Assembly (NCBI RefSeq): GCF_947499845.1
Contig: NZ_CANMPM010000007.1
Location: forward strand, 62,001-126,000
Direction of reading: 5' to 3'
DNA from: an uncultured Pseudokineococcus sp.
GTDB lineage: Bacteria > Actinomycetota > Actinomycetes > Actinomycetales > Quadrisphaeraceae
Length of the DNA: 64,000 nucleotides
The translations under genes were made by a program, and so were the position numbers. Position 1 is the first letter of the stretch. Each line of letters opens with the position of its first letter. Under the pieces are notes generated by a model. It saw nothing but the letters and a program-made list of their open reading frames with translations. It ran no database searches and was not told the origin of the DNA. This document shows positions 1 through 9,400 of the stretch, piece by piece.

Positions 1-1
1 C

Positions 2-199
2 CCCCAGGGGGTGGCCGCCGCGCGCGAGGAGGCGGTGAGGACCTACGCGGCCGTGGCCGTGGTCGAGGTGTCACCGTGCGACGTCGAGAGTCCCGGCGAC
101 CTCGTTGACAGACTGCTGGGCTCGGTGCCCCCGCCCTCGACGGGGCCGGTGGCCGCCGTGCGGCGCGCCGCCAGGGCGGTGGAGCGGCTGCTGCCCTGA
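2..199 (+). CDS. C-terminal end of an unidentified protein (cut by left edge)
   Basis: A reading frame is already open at the left edge and ends with TGA at 197-199, giving about 65 residues. It is rich in Ala, Val and Arg and ends in AARAVERLLP. Third positions are strongly G/C, as in true genes here, and the frame stops 41 nt before the converging rmlA stop. I recognise no motif. It is most likely the tail of a gene starting to the left, possibly another member of the glycan locus. It could also be chance open frame in GC-rich DNA. Confidence 0.4.
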   Translation, partial: PQGVAAAREEAVRTYAAVAVVEVSPCDVESPGDLVDRLLGSVPPPSTGPVAAVRRAARAVERLLP

Positions 200-240
200 C
201 GGCACAGCCGGCCGGCGCCGACCCGGACGGCGGGCGGACC

Positions 241-1110
241 TCAGCGGCGGCCCTCCAGCAGTCCCAGGAGGTACTCCCCGTACCCGCTCTTGCGCAAGGG
301 CTCCGCCAGCGCGGCCAGCCGCGCGTCGTCGATCCAGCCCTCGCGCCAGGCGATCTCCTCGATGCACCCGATCTTGTAGCCCTGGCGCGCCTCGACGACC
401 TGGACGAACTCCGAGGCCGCCATCATGTCGTCGACGGTCCCGGTGTCGAGCCACGCCGTCCCCCGCTCCAGCACGGAGACGGTGAGGTCGCCGCGCCGCA
501 GGTAGGCGTCGTTGACGGCGGTGATCTCCAGCTCGCCGCGGGCGCTCGGCCGGATGGCGCCGGCGATGCCCACGACGTCCGCGTCGTAGAAGTACAGGCC
601 GGGGACCGCGAACGAGCTCTTGGGCTCCTGCGGCTTCTCCTCGAGGGACAGCACGTGCCCGTCCTCGGCGAACTCGACGACGCCGTAGGCCCGGGGGTTG
701 CTCACGTGGTAGGCGAAGACGTGCCCGCCGCGGACGTCCGTGAGGCGCTTGAGCGCCGTGCCGAGGCCCGTGCCGTAGAAGATGTTGTCGCCCAGGACGA
801 GGGCCACGGGCTGGTCGCCGATGAAGTCGGCGCCGATGAGGAAGGCCTGGGCGAGGCCCTCCGGCCTCGGCTGGACCGCGTAGGAGATCTCCATGCCGAG
901 CTCCGAGCCGTCTCCGAGGAGGCGGCGGAAGGAGTCGGAGTCCTCCGGCGTCGTGATGACGAGCACCTCGCGGATCCCCGCCATCATCAGCGTGGACAGC
1001 GGGTAGTAGATCATCGGCTTGTCGAACACCGGCATCAGCTGCTTGCTGATGGCGCGGGTGATGGGCCACAGGCGCGTGCCGGTGCCGCCGGCCAGGATGA
1101 TCCCTCGCAT
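241..1110 (-). CDS. rmlA: Glucose-1-phosphate thymidylyltransferase RmlA
   Basis: Makes dTDP-glucose from glucose-1-phosphate and dTTP, the first step to dTDP-L-rhamnose, in the cytoplasm. The 289-residue protein opens with [16 protein letters not shown], holding the nucleotide-binding signature GGTGTRL. It also has SKQLMPV near residue 22, [19 protein letters not shown] and AWLDTG. Length is typical of short-form RmlA. The start is the ATG complementary to 1108-1110; a longer frame upstream lacks homology. A TAGCGT box on the minus strand (1119-1124) lies 8 nt before the ATG, suggesting a leaderless mRNA. RmlB is 21 kb away at 22357; rmlC and rmlD are not in the window. Confidence 0.95.
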   Translation of the reverse strand: MRGIILAGGTGTRLWPITRAISKQLMPVFDKPMIYYPLSTLMMAGIREVLVITTPEDSDSFRRLLGDGSELGMEISYAVQPRPEGLAQAFLIGADFIGDQPVALVLGDNIFYGTGLGTALKRLTDVRGGHVFAYHVSNPRAYGVVEFAEDGHVLSLEEKPQEPKSSFAVPGLYFYDADVVGIAGAIRPSARGELEITAVNDAYLRRGDLTVSVLERGTAWLDTGTVDDMMAASEFVQVVEARQGYKIGCIEEIAWREGWIDDARLAALAEPLRKSGYGEYLLGLLEGRR

Positions 1111-1124
1111 GGTCGCGGACGCTA
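1111..1124 (-). promoter_or_regulatory. Leaderless-type -10 box for rmlA
   Basis: On the minus strand TAGCGT (1119-1124) is followed by 8 nt and then the rmlA ATG. This fits a -10 element whose transcript would begin at the start codon. No Shine-Dalgarno sequence is present. The same layout recurs at several genes in this window. Confidence 0.5.
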
Positions 1125-1138
1125 CCGTGGCGCCCGCC

Positions 1139-2164
1139 ATGAGCCAGGACGACACCGCCGCCGCGCCCGGCACCCCGGCGCCCCCGGTCTCCGTCGTCAT
1201 GACGGTGCTCGACGAGGCGCGCCACCTCGAGGAGAGCGTGCGCTGCTCGCTGGGCCAGGAGTACGACGGCGAGCTGGAGGTCGTCGTGGCCGTCGGTCGA
1301 AGCGCCGACGGGACGCGCGAGGTCGCCGACCGGCTCGCGGCCTCCTCCGGGGGCCGTGTCGTCGTCGTCGACAACCCCGACCCGCGCGGCGCCACGCCCG
1401 CCGGCCTGAACGCCGCCGTGGCGGCCGCGCGGCACGACGTCCTCGTCCGCGTCGACGGCCACTCGATGCTGCCGCCGGGGTACGTGGCCACGGCTGTCGA
1501 GGCGCTGGTGGCCACGGGAGCCGACAACGTCGGAGGCCTGATGGCCGCCGAGGGGAGCACGCCCTTCGAGCGCGTCGTCGCCCGCGCCATGACGACGAAG
1601 CTCGGCGTCGGCAGCGCCCCCTTCCACACGGGGGGCTCCGCGGGACCGGCCGACTCGGTCTACCTGGGCGTCTTCCGCCGGGACGCGCTCGAGCGTGTCG
1701 GCGGCTACGACGAGCACTACCTGCGCGCCCAGGACTGGGAGCTCAACCACCGGCTGCGCGCCACGGGCGGCCTCGTGTGGTTCGACCCGCGGCTCGAGGT
1801 GGCCTACCGCCCCCGGTCGACGCCCGAGGCCCTGGCGCGGCAGTACTTCCACTACGGCCGGTGGCGCCGCGCCATCGTGCGGCGTGACGCCAGCACCGTG
1901 TCGCCGCGCTACCTCGCCCCGCCCGCCGCCGTCCTCGGAGCGGGGGCCGGTGCGCTCGTCGGGCTGCGGTGGCGTCCGGCGCTGCTCCTCCCGGGCGGGT
2001 ACGTCGCCCTGCTCCTGGCCGGCGGGGCCGCCTTCGGGGCCGGCCTCGGGCTGCGCGGCCGGCTCGCCCTGGCCGGCGTCTACGGGCTCATGCACGGGGC
2101 GTGGGGGCTCGGGTTCCTCACGAGCCCTCGTGCGCTCGCCCGTCCGGACGCGCCGACCGGCTGA
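1139..2164 (+). CDS. Family 2 glycosyltransferase, ExoA-like, membrane-attached
   Basis: Predicted inverting sugar transferase for surface glycan assembly at the inner face of the membrane. The protein has 341 residues from the ATG at 1139 (MSQDDTAAA). A GT-A fold runs over residues 15-250: [16 protein letters not shown] at the N-terminus, a DxD-like VRVDGHS, and a later [10 protein letters not shown] corresponding to the ED motif of GT2 enzymes. The C-terminus has two or three hydrophobic segments. The layout resembles succinoglycan ExoA-type enzymes. It is divergent from rmlA, and its last 47 nt overlap the convergent GT4 gene. Earlier in-frame starts would run into rmlA. Donor and acceptor are unknown. 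Confidence 0.85.
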   Translation: MSQDDTAAAPGTPAPPVSVVMTVLDEARHLEESVRCSLGQEYDGELEVVVAVGRSADGTREVADRLAASSGGRVVVVDNPDPRGATPAGLNAAVAAARHDVLVRVDGHSMLPPGYVATAVEALVATGADNVGGLMAAEGSTPFERVVARAMTTKLGVGSAPFHTGGSAGPADSVYLGVFRRDALERVGGYDEHYLRAQDWELNHRLRATGGLVWFDPRLEVAYRPRSTPEALARQYFHYGRWRRAIVRRDASTVSPRYLAPPAAVLGAGAGALVGLRWRPALLLPGGYVALLLAGGAAFGAGLGLRGRLALAGVYGLMHGAWGLGFLTSPRALARPDAPTG

Positions 2165-3302
2165 CGTCGCTCGGGCTCCCTCCGCGACGGGTGTCCGCCC
2201 AGACCCGGAGCTGCTCCGCGAGCCGGCGCCCGTCGCGTCGCCAGTCGAGCTCCTCGAGCGCGTACCGACGTCCCGCGGTCGCGAGAGCGCGCCGCCGACC
2301 TGCGTCGTCCCGGAGCGCGCGCACCGCGGCCGCGGCGGCGGGGACGTCCTCGAAGGGCACGACAAGGCCAGCGCCGGCCGCCTCGACGAGCTCGACCGCC
2401 GCTCGGTTGGGCGTCGTGACGACGGGGAGCCCGTGCGCCATGTACTCCATGAGCTTCGTGGGTCGCGAGTGCGCGTAGTTCGGCTCGTCGTGCAGCAGCG
2501 AGAGGCCGGCGAGGGCACCGGCCAGGCCGGCGAGGGCCTCGTCGTTCGGCACGAACCCCCGCCAGCGGACGTGACCGGCCTCGTGCGCCGCGCGCAGTGC
2601 GTCGCGGACGTCGCCGTCGGCCGGCCCGACGACTTCCACCTCCAACTCGCCGGCGAGCTCGCGGCCGAGGGCCACGAGCTCCAGGCCGCCGCGAGCGCGG
2701 GTGACCCGACCGAGGTAGACGACGCGGTCCGCCCCGGGGGCGGGCACGTCGTCCAGCGGCACGAGGACGCTGTTGGGCACGACCGGGTGCGGCCGGCGGA
2801 AGCGGTCGGCGTACCCGGTCTCCGCCAGCGTGAGGTGCAGGTGCCGCTCGGCCGCGCGCTCGGCCGCCCGCACGGCGGCGGGCAGCGCCCGCCGGGCCGG
2901 ACCGGGCAGCCACGCCTTCATCGACAGGGCGGCTGCGGTGTCCTCGTGGACGTCCCAGACCACGGCGGCCGAGCGAGTGGCCCGAGCGCCTGCGACAGCG
3001 GCGAGCAGCTCGGGGTCGTGGACGAGCACGACGTCGTGGCGCGGCGCCTCCCGGCGCAGGAGCGCCGTCGCGGCGCGCAGGGCGGCCAGCCGGCGGCGGC
3101 CGACCGCCCGCGGCAGGTCGAGCGGGCGCACCCCGGGCGGCGGCGTGCGGTCGTAGGCGGTGAACGGCGCCGCGTAGGTGACGGCGCACCCCGCGTCGAG
3201 CAGGGAGAGGAGCTGGCGGTGCCGGATCCGGGCGTCCTCCGGGTCGTGCACGACCGTGACGACGAGGACGCGCAAGCCGTCCGCCGGAGGCACGGCGCTC
3301 AC
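2118..3302 (-). CDS. Family 4 (GT-B) glycosyltransferase
   Basis: A 394-residue retaining-type GT-B enzyme, likely adding a sugar to the exported glycan. The start is a GTG that overlaps the stop of the ABC ATPase gene (GTGA), implying translational coupling. The N-terminal half begins LRVLVVTVVHDPEDARIR. The C-terminal half has VVYLGRVTRARGG, a short RPTKLMEYMAHGLPVV segment corresponding to the E-x7-E region of GT4 enzymes, and a final helix ending WRRDGRRLAEQL. It is last in the minus-strand operon after the dehydrogenase, permease and ATPase. A Arg/Ser-rich tail overlaps the convergent GT2 gene by 47 nt. Confidence 0.88.
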   Translation of the reverse strand: MSAVPPADGLRVLVVTVVHDPEDARIRHRQLLSLLDAGCAVTYAAPFTAYDRTPPPGVRPLDLPRAVGRRRLAALRAATALLRREAPRHDVVLVHDPELLAAVAGARATRSAAVVWDVHEDTAAALSMKAWLPGPARRALPAAVRAAERAAERHLHLTLAETGYADRFRRPHPVVPNSVLVPLDDVPAPGADRVVYLGRVTRARGGLELVALGRELAGELEVEVVGPADGDVRDALRAAHEAGHVRWRGFVPNDEALAGLAGALAGLSLLHDEPNYAHSRPTKLMEYMAHGLPVVTTPNRAAVELVEAAGAGLVVPFEDVPAAAAAVRALRDDAGRRRALATAGRRYALEELDWRRDGRRLAEQLRVWADTRRGGSPSDVSRSARPDGRAHEGS

Positions 3303-4072
3303 CTGACGGACGCCTCGTAGGCCGCGACCACGTCGAGCACCGGGCCGTCCGCGCGCAGCTCGCCGTGGTCGATCCAGATGCCGCGCGTGCACGTCTCCTT
3401 GATGGTCCCCATGGAGTGGCTGACGAGGAAGACGGTGCCGGCCTCGGCGCGGAGCTCGCGGATCCGCTCCTCGCTCCGGCGGCGGAAGGCCGCGTCGCCG
3501 ACCGCCAGCGCCTCGTCGACGAGCAGCACGCGGTGGGTGGCGGAGGCGGCGATGGCGAAGCGCAGCCGGGCGCCCATGCCGGCCGAGTACGTCTTCATCG
3601 GCAGGTCGACGGCCTCGCCGATGCCGGCGAATTCGACGATCTCCTGGTAGCGGCCGCGGATCTCCTCCGGCGACATCCCCAGCGCGAGGCCGCCGAGGAT
3701 GACGTTGCGCTCGCCCGAGAGCTCGTTGATGAGCGCTGCGTTGACGCCGAGGAGGGCGGGGCGTCCGTCCGCGTAGACGGTGCCGCGGGTGGGCGTCGTC
3801 AGCCCGGCGATGGCGCGCAGCAGCGTGCTCTTGCCCGACCCGTTGTGGCCGATGACGCCGATGCTCTCGCCCTCGTGGGCCGTGAAGGAGACCCCCTTGA
3901 GCGCGTGGACGGTCCGCGCCTGGCGGAGCGAGGGGGCGCGCCGCAGCAGCTTGCGCTCGGACGTCGCGCGCTTGCCCGCGGCGTAGACGGTGTAGTCGAC
4001 GTGGACGTCGTCGACGACGACGGTGGGCCGCGCCTCGGCCGGGGCGGCGGGGGAGGTCTGCGGCTCACTCAC
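3299..4072 (-). CDS. ABC-2 type polysaccharide exporter, ATPase subunit (Wzt/TagH-like)
   Basis: Energises export of an undecaprenyl-linked glycan with the permease encoded just upstream. The protein has 257 residues. Walker A is GHNGSGKST (75-83), the signature is the variant SAGMG typical of Wzt/TagH/RfbB exporters (163-167), Walker B is VLLVDEALA (182-190), and the switch histidine lies in VSHS (217-220). It lacks the C-terminal carbohydrate-binding domain of long Wzt proteins, so chain termination, if any, must be signalled elsewhere. The GTG start lies 8 nt inside the permease gene and the stop overlaps the GT4 start, so the four genes form one coupled operon. Confidence 0.93.
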   Translation of the reverse strand: MSEPQTSPAAPAEARPTVVVDDVHVDYTVYAAGKRATSERKLLRRAPSLRQARTVHALKGVSFTAHEGESIGVIGHNGSGKSTLLRAIAGLTTPTRGTVYADGRPALLGVNAALINELSGERNVILGGLALGMSPEEIRGRYQEIVEFAGIGEAVDLPMKTYSAGMGARLRFAIAASATHRVLLVDEALAVGDAAFRRRSEERIRELRAEAGTVFLVSHSMGTIKETCTRGIWIDHGELRADGPVLDVVAAYEASVR

Positions 4073-4934
4073 GGCCGTAGGCCTCCTCCGCGCGCCAGAA
4101 GAAGACGGCGCCCCCCACGAGAGCGACGACGGCCCAGCCGATCCCCAGCGCCCACAGGTGCCACCCGGCCTCCACCTCCGTGAGCAGCCCGGTGCGGACG
4201 AGCGTGATGTAGACCTGCACGGGGTTGACCTTGGCGACGGCCTCGGCGGCCGGGGGCAGCCCCACGCGCTCGATGGAGTAGAAGAGCCCGCTGATGTAGA
4301 AGAGCAGCCGCGTGACGAAGGGCAGCAGCTGCGCGACGTCGCGCACGTGCAGCGTCGCTCGGGCGGCGACGAAGGCGACGCCCTGGCAGAACATCGTCAT
4401 GAGCACGAGCGCGGGCACGACGAGCAGCCAGCGCCACGTCAGCGGCTCTCCGAAGACCAGCGCCACGACGGCGGCCATGCCCATCATGGGCGCCAGCGCG
4501 TAGACCTGCTGGAGCACGACCGAGACGGGCAGCACGGCCCGCGGGAAGTGCATCGTCCGCACGAGGCCGAGGTTGCTGGTGATGGCCTTGGACCCGTCGT
4601 TGAGGCACCCGGCGAAGTACTGGAAGACGAAGATGCCGATGACGAGGAAGGGCACGAAGTTGTCCGGGCGGGTGCTGCTGGCGAGCAGGAGCCCGAAGAC
4701 GACGCCGTAGACGACCGCGTTGAGCAGAGGCCGCACGAGGACCCAGCCGAGGCCCAGGCGGTTCTCCTCGTTCTGCCCGCGGAAGCGGGAGCGGCTGAGC
4801 TCGAGGAGGAAGTGCCTGCGCTGCCAGAGCTCCCGCCCGTACTCGACGAGCGCGGGGCGGCGGCCCAGCCGCTCGAGGCCCGCCTCGGCCGCGAACCGCG
4901 CCGCCGGGCTCGGCGACGTCTCGCCCGCGCTCAC
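4065..4934 (-). CDS. ABC-2 type polysaccharide exporter, permease subunit (Wzm/TagG-like)
   Basis: Membrane channel subunit for glycan export, pairing with the ATPase at 3299-4072. The protein has 289 residues with about six hydrophobic segments. The cytoplasmic N-terminal stretch ends LSRSRFRGQNEENRLG, followed by LGWVLVRPLLNAVVYG, the usual first-membrane-span pattern of Wzm/TagG/RfbA permeases. A later INPVxxYI-like motif appears as VNPVQVYITLVR. The GTG start overlaps the upstream dehydrogenase stop (GTGA at 4931-4934) and its 3' end overlaps the ATPase start by 8 nt. This gene order is typical of ABC-dependent glycan pathways. Confidence 0.92.
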   Translation of the reverse strand: MSAGETSPSPAARFAAEAGLERLGRRPALVEYGRELWQRRHFLLELSRSRFRGQNEENRLGLGWVLVRPLLNAVVYGVVFGLLLASSTRPDNFVPFLVIGIFVFQYFAGCLNDGSKAITSNLGLVRTMHFPRAVLPVSVVLQQVYALAPMMGMAAVVALVFGEPLTWRWLLVVPALVLMTMFCQGVAFVAARATLHVRDVAQLLPFVTRLLFYISGLFYSIERVGLPPAAEAVAKVNPVQVYITLVRTGLLTEVEAGWHLWALGIGWAVVALVGGAVFFWRAEEAYGRE

Positions 4935-6187
4935 AGCCGCACCACACCCTCGGCCGGCTCGAGGAGCCCGCGGGTGTCGAGCACGACCGCAGCGCTCGAG
5001 CGCAGGGCGGCGACGTCGAGGTCGCGGTGGGCCTGCAGGAGCACGGCGACGTCGGCCGCCGGCCCGCCGAGCGTGTCGCGGCGGCGGACCTCGACGCCGT
5101 CGACGACGAACCGCGGTGCCAGGGCGTCGTGCTGCTCGAGGTCCGCCCCCAGCTCGCGCAGAGCCCTCGCGACGCCGAAGGCGGGGGACTCGCGCTGGTC
5201 GCTGACTCCTGCCTTGTACGTCGTCCCGACGAGGAGGACGCGCGCGCCGCGGACGGCGAGGGATCGGTCGTTGAGCAGGTCCTGCACCCGACGGGCCACG
5301 TAGGCGGGCATCGACTGGTTGATCTCCTGGGCCAGCTCGACGGAGCGGAACGGGTACCCGAGCCGGGCTCGCACCGTGTGGCTGAGGTAGGTGGGGTCGA
5401 TGGGGATGCAGTGCCCGCCGACGCCGGGTCCGGGCCGGAACGCCTGGAAGCCGAAGGGCTTGGTGGAGGCGCAGCGCACGACGTCCCAGATGTCGATGCC
5501 GAGGTCGTGGCAGAACTTGGCGGTCTCGTTGACGAGCGCGATGTTGACGTGCCGGTAGGTGTTCTCGAGCAGCTTGGACATCTCGGCCTCGCGCGTGGAG
5601 CGCGCCGGCACCACCTCGTCGACGAGCCGGGCGTAGAGCGCCTCGGCGCGGCGGGAGCACGCGGGAGTCGCGCCCCCGACGACCTTCGGCGTGTTGCGGA
5701 AGCCGTGGACGGCGTTGCCCGGGTCGATGCGCTCGGGGGAGAAGGCCAGGTGGACGTCCTCGCCGACCACCAGGCCGCTCGCCTCGAGGGCCGGACGGAC
5801 CAGCTCCTCCGTCGTCCCCGGGGACACGGTGGACTCGAGGACGACGAGCTGGCCGGGCCGCAGCGCGGCCGCCACGGCGTCGACCGCGCCGCGCACCGCC
5901 CGGAGGTCGGGGCCGCCCTCGTCCGACAGCGGCGTGGGGACGCAGACGACGACGGCGTCCGCGTCGCCGAGACGGGCGGCGTCCGTCGTGGGCTCGAGGC
6001 CGGCGGCCAGTGCGGCGGCGACGTCCGCGTCCGAGACGTCGTCGACGTGGGAGCGCCCGGCGGCGAGGCCGCGGACCACCGCCTCGTCGACGTCGAGGCC
6101 GAGCACGCGCAGACCGCTGCGCGCGGCCTCGCGCACGAGGGGGAGCCCTACGTAGCCGAGGCCGATGACGGCCAGGTCGAAGGTCAC
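4931..6187 (-). CDS. UDP-sugar dehydrogenase (UDP-N-acetylhexosamine/UDP-glucose 6-dehydrogenase family)
   Basis: Oxidises C6 of a UDP-hexose to the uronic acid with two NAD+. The protein has 418 residues from the GTG at 6187. The Rossmann motif GLGYVG is at 9-14, VCVPTP at 81-86, FSPERIDPGN at 149-158, SKLLENTYRHVN near 204-215, and the catalytic cysteine in GGHCIPIDPTYL at residue 260. That last motif favours the WecC/WbpA/VipA branch (UDP-ManNAc or UDP-GlcNAc) over plain UDP-glucose dehydrogenase, but the substrate is inferred. It heads the coupled operon with the ABC exporter and GT4, so the exported glycan probably contains a uronic acid. Confidence 0.9.
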   Translation of the reverse strand: MTFDLAVIGLGYVGLPLVREAARSGLRVLGLDVDEAVVRGLAAGRSHVDDVSDADVAAALAAGLEPTTDAARLGDADAVVVCVPTPLSDEGGPDLRAVRGAVDAVAAALRPGQLVVLESTVSPGTTEELVRPALEASGLVVGEDVHLAFSPERIDPGNAVHGFRNTPKVVGGATPACSRRAEALYARLVDEVVPARSTREAEMSKLLENTYRHVNIALVNETAKFCHDLGIDIWDVVRCASTKPFGFQAFRPGPGVGGHCIPIDPTYLSHTVRARLGYPFRSVELAQEINQSMPAYVARRVQDLLNDRSLAVRGARVLLVGTTYKAGVSDQRESPAFGVARALRELGADLEQHDALAPRFVVDGVEVRRRDTLGGPAADVAVLLQAHRDLDVAALRSSAAVVLDTRGLLEPAEGVVRL

Positions 6188-6309
6188 GGCAGTCCTCTCG
6201 GCGGCGGGGCCCGGCAGGCGGTGGTGGCGCTCGCCCTCCCGGGCAGTCCGGAAGTGTGCCACCCGACGCCCTGGGGGCCGTGCACGCCGGGCCGCCCGGT
6301 CGCGGCACC

Positions 6310-6356
6310 TAGCATGCCGACCCGTCGACCCCCGCCCCCCTCGTCGGCCCGAGGAG
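6310..6356 (+). promoter_or_regulatory. Candidate -10 box and ribosome-binding site before the coupled short frame
   Basis: TAGCAT at 6310-6315 could act as a -10 box. GAGGAG at 6351-6356 is a clear Shine-Dalgarno sequence with 8 nt to a GTG at 6365. It serves the 20-codon frame rather than the glycosyltransferase start at 6421. No convincing -35 is visible. Confidence 0.35.
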
Positions 6357-6364
6357 CACACCCA

Positions 6365-6427
6365 GTGGCCCTGCAGCGCCCCCGTCCCCACCGCCCAGGC
6401 GGCAGCGCCGGGCTCCGGCCGTGCTGA
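6365..6427 (+). CDS. Possible 20-codon leader peptide coupled to the glycosyltransferase
   Basis: A GTG at 6365 with a strong GAGGAG site 8 nt upstream opens a 20-codon frame (VALQRPRPHRPG...) that ends TGA at 6425-6427, overlapping the GTG start of the large glycosyltransferase at 6421. That start has no Shine-Dalgarno of its own, so re-initiation from this short frame would explain its translation. Alternatives are a frameshift error joining both frames, or chance. Confidence 0.3.
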   Translation: MALQRPRPHRPGGSAGLRPC

Positions 6428-9400
6428 CGCCGGCGCGCGTCCGGTCGGCGCTGCGGCGCAGGGCCCGGGCGAGCCGGTTGCTGCTGGCAGCAGGGCGTGC
6501 GGTGTCCGTGCCCGTCGTCTGGCGCTCGCCGCTCTTCGACCGGTCCTGGTACGAGGCGCAGGTGGGGCGGCGGCTGCCGGGGCGCACGGCAGCGGTCCTG
6601 CACTACGCGCGGCACGGCTCCCGGGCGGGCCTCAGCCCCTGCCGCCTCTTCGAGGCGGAGTGGTACCAGCCGGCGCGCTGGCGCACCGCACCCCTGGACC
6701 CCTTCGCCCACCTCCTCCTGAGAGGGCGGCCCGACGCCCAGCCGCACCCCTTCTTCGACCCCTTCGGAGCCGGCGGTGGGCGCCGGCCGGTGCCCGAGGT
6801 CGTGCGGGACTACCTGGCGGCGGCCACGCCCTCGTCGCCGCTGCCGCTGCCCCCGGAGGACGGGCGTCCGGGTGGTCCCTCGGCCGCCACGGCACCCGCC
6901 CTGGGGCTCCGGCTGCCGCCCGGTGCCCGGCCTGTCACGTGGGGTGGTCTGCGGGCCGCCCAGGACGAGGCGGTACGCCGCCACCACGAGCAGGAGCGGC
7001 TCCGGCGGGACCCGCGGCTGACCCCCGCAGCGGCCCGCGACCCCCGGCAGGACGCCACCACCGCGCGAGCCTGGGCCGACGCCCCCCTGCCGCAGCACGA
7101 GGGGCCCCTCGTCACGGTCGTCATGCCCGTGCGTGACCGCGAGGCGGTCGTCGGCCGTGCGGTGCGCTCCGTCCTGGCGCAGACGCTGACCTCCTGGGAG
7201 CTGCTCGTCGTCGACGACGGCTCGCGGGACGGGACGCGCGCCGCCGTCCTCGCCGCCGCGGACGGCGACCCGCGCGTGCACCTGCTGGACGGCCCCGCCC
7301 GGGGCGTCGCGGCGGCCCGCAACGCCGCCCTGCCCCGCGCGCGGGGGTGGTGCACCGCCTTCCTCGACTCCGACAACACGTGGGAGCCGGCCTTCCTGCG
7401 CACGGCCGTGGCCGTCATGCACGCCCGGGAGGCCCCCATGGTCCACGCGGCGGCCCGGGTCGTCCGCCCCGGCGGCGACCTCGTGCGCGACCTTGACGCG
7501 CAGGTCGAGCACCTCGCGGTCCGCAACCACGTCGACCTCAACGTCCTCGTCGTCCGCTCCGACCTGCTCGCCGAGGTGGGCGGGTTCGACGAGGAGCTCC
7601 GCCGCACGGTCGACTACGACCTCGTGTGGCGGCTCGCACGCCGCTCCCGGCTCGTCCACGTGCCGCTGGTCGGGGTCGTCTACGACGACGACCGGTCGGG
7701 AGACCGCCTGACGACCACCCAGCGCCGCTCGTGGAAGGAGGTCGTCCGCCGCCGCCACCTCGTCGACTGGGACGCCGTGGCCGCCGCGCCGCGGCCGGAG
7801 GGCGTGACGAGCGCGCTGCTCGTCGCCCGCCGAGGGTGGCAGGAGGTCTGGCGCGCGGCGACGGGGGTCCTCTCCGACGTCGCGGGCGGGGGCGCCGACC
7901 AGGTGGTCCTGGTCGACGCGGGGCTCCGGCTGTCGGTCGCCCGCCTGCTGGGTGCGCTCGCCCTGGTCGACCCCAGGGTCGTCGTCCTGCGCGCGCCGGA
8001 CGACGTCGGCGTCCCGCTGGGGCTCGACCTCGCCCTGGCCGCGGCCGAGGGCGACGTCACCGTCCTGCTCGCCGAGGACGCCGAACCGGCGCCCGGGGCG
8101 CTGCGCGCGCTGCGGACGGCGGTCGACGGCGGCGCGCCCGCAGCCGGTGCCCTGCTCCTGGACCACCGGGATCTCGTGGTGGCGGCGGGGACCGGCGGGA
8201 CTCCCGGCGAGCCGGAGCCGCTCCTGGCCGGTCTGCCCGCCGACGACGCCCGTCGCCTCGGGGACGTCGTGCCGGTGCCCGCCCTCCGGGGTGAGGCGCT
8301 CGCGGCGCGCACCGAGGACCTCGTCGCCGTGCGCGGCCCCGACCCCCTCCTCGCCGGCGGCGGGTGGGACCTCGACCTCTGCCGGCGCCTGGAGGGGCGC
8401 CGGGGGGCGCCCCCCGTCCTGCTCACCGGCGCGGTCGTGCGGGTGGGCGCGGCCGTCGGCACGTCGCGCCGAGCCGGCTCCGCGCCGGTCGCCGACCCCG
8501 CCGAGGTCGCCGCCGACGCCGCTGAGAACGCTCGTCGGTGGGGGGCCGCGGCCGCGGGGTGGGCGGACGTGACCGCGGCGCTGCGCCGGAGGGCCGACCC
8601 GCGGTACCGGCCGGCCGCCACGGTCGTGGCCGAGTCGCCGCCGCGGCTGCGCTGGGCCGTGCGCACCGCCGCGCTCGCCGGACCGCGGGGAGACGTGTGG
8701 GGCGACCGCTACTTCGGCCGCGCCGTCGCCGACGCCCTCGCCGCCCTCGGTCAGGAGGTCGTGGTCGACACGCGGCACTCCCTGGGCCGCAGCACGGCGC
8801 AGCTCGACGACGTCGTCCTCGCCGTCCGGGGCAAGGTGCCGCTCGCGCCGGCCGACGGCGCCGTTCGGCTGGCCTGGGTCATCAGCCACCCGGACCTCGT
8901 CGGCGCGGACGAGCTGGCCGCCTACGACCGGGTCTGGGCGGCGTCGGCGGTCTGGGCCTCCGACCCGGCGCGCGGGCGCCACGTCGGCACGCTCCTGCAG
9001 GCCACCGACCCGGCGCTGTTCCACCCCGCCGCCGAGCACGAGGACGTCGAGCGGCACGAGGTCCTCTTCGTCGGGAGCTCGCGCTCGGTGTACCGCCCGG
9101 TCGTCCGGGTGCTCGTCGAGGCGGGCCGGGACGTCGCCGTCTACGGCGGCGGCTGGGAGCGCTTTCTGCCGCCGGGCGTGCTCCGCGGCGCCGGGATCGA
9201 CAACACCGCACTCTCAGCGGCCTACCGGGGCGCCGGGGTCGTCCTCAACGACCACTGGGACGACATGAGGCGGGCCGGCTTCGCGTCCAACCGGCTCTTC
9301 GACGCGGCGGCCTCGGGGGCGCGCGTCATCAGCGACCATGTCGAGGGCCTCGAGGAGGTCTTCGGCCCGCTCGTGCGCACCTACCGCGACCAGCAGGAGC

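Noticed and set aside
71-2518. Very long open frames on the strand opposite to real genes (for example 71-2518 minus, 34123-38169 minus, 6184-9057 minus)
   Set aside because: Their translations are Arg/Pro/Ala-rich without motifs and lie antisense to genes with clear family signatures. Long shadow frames are normal at this GC content.
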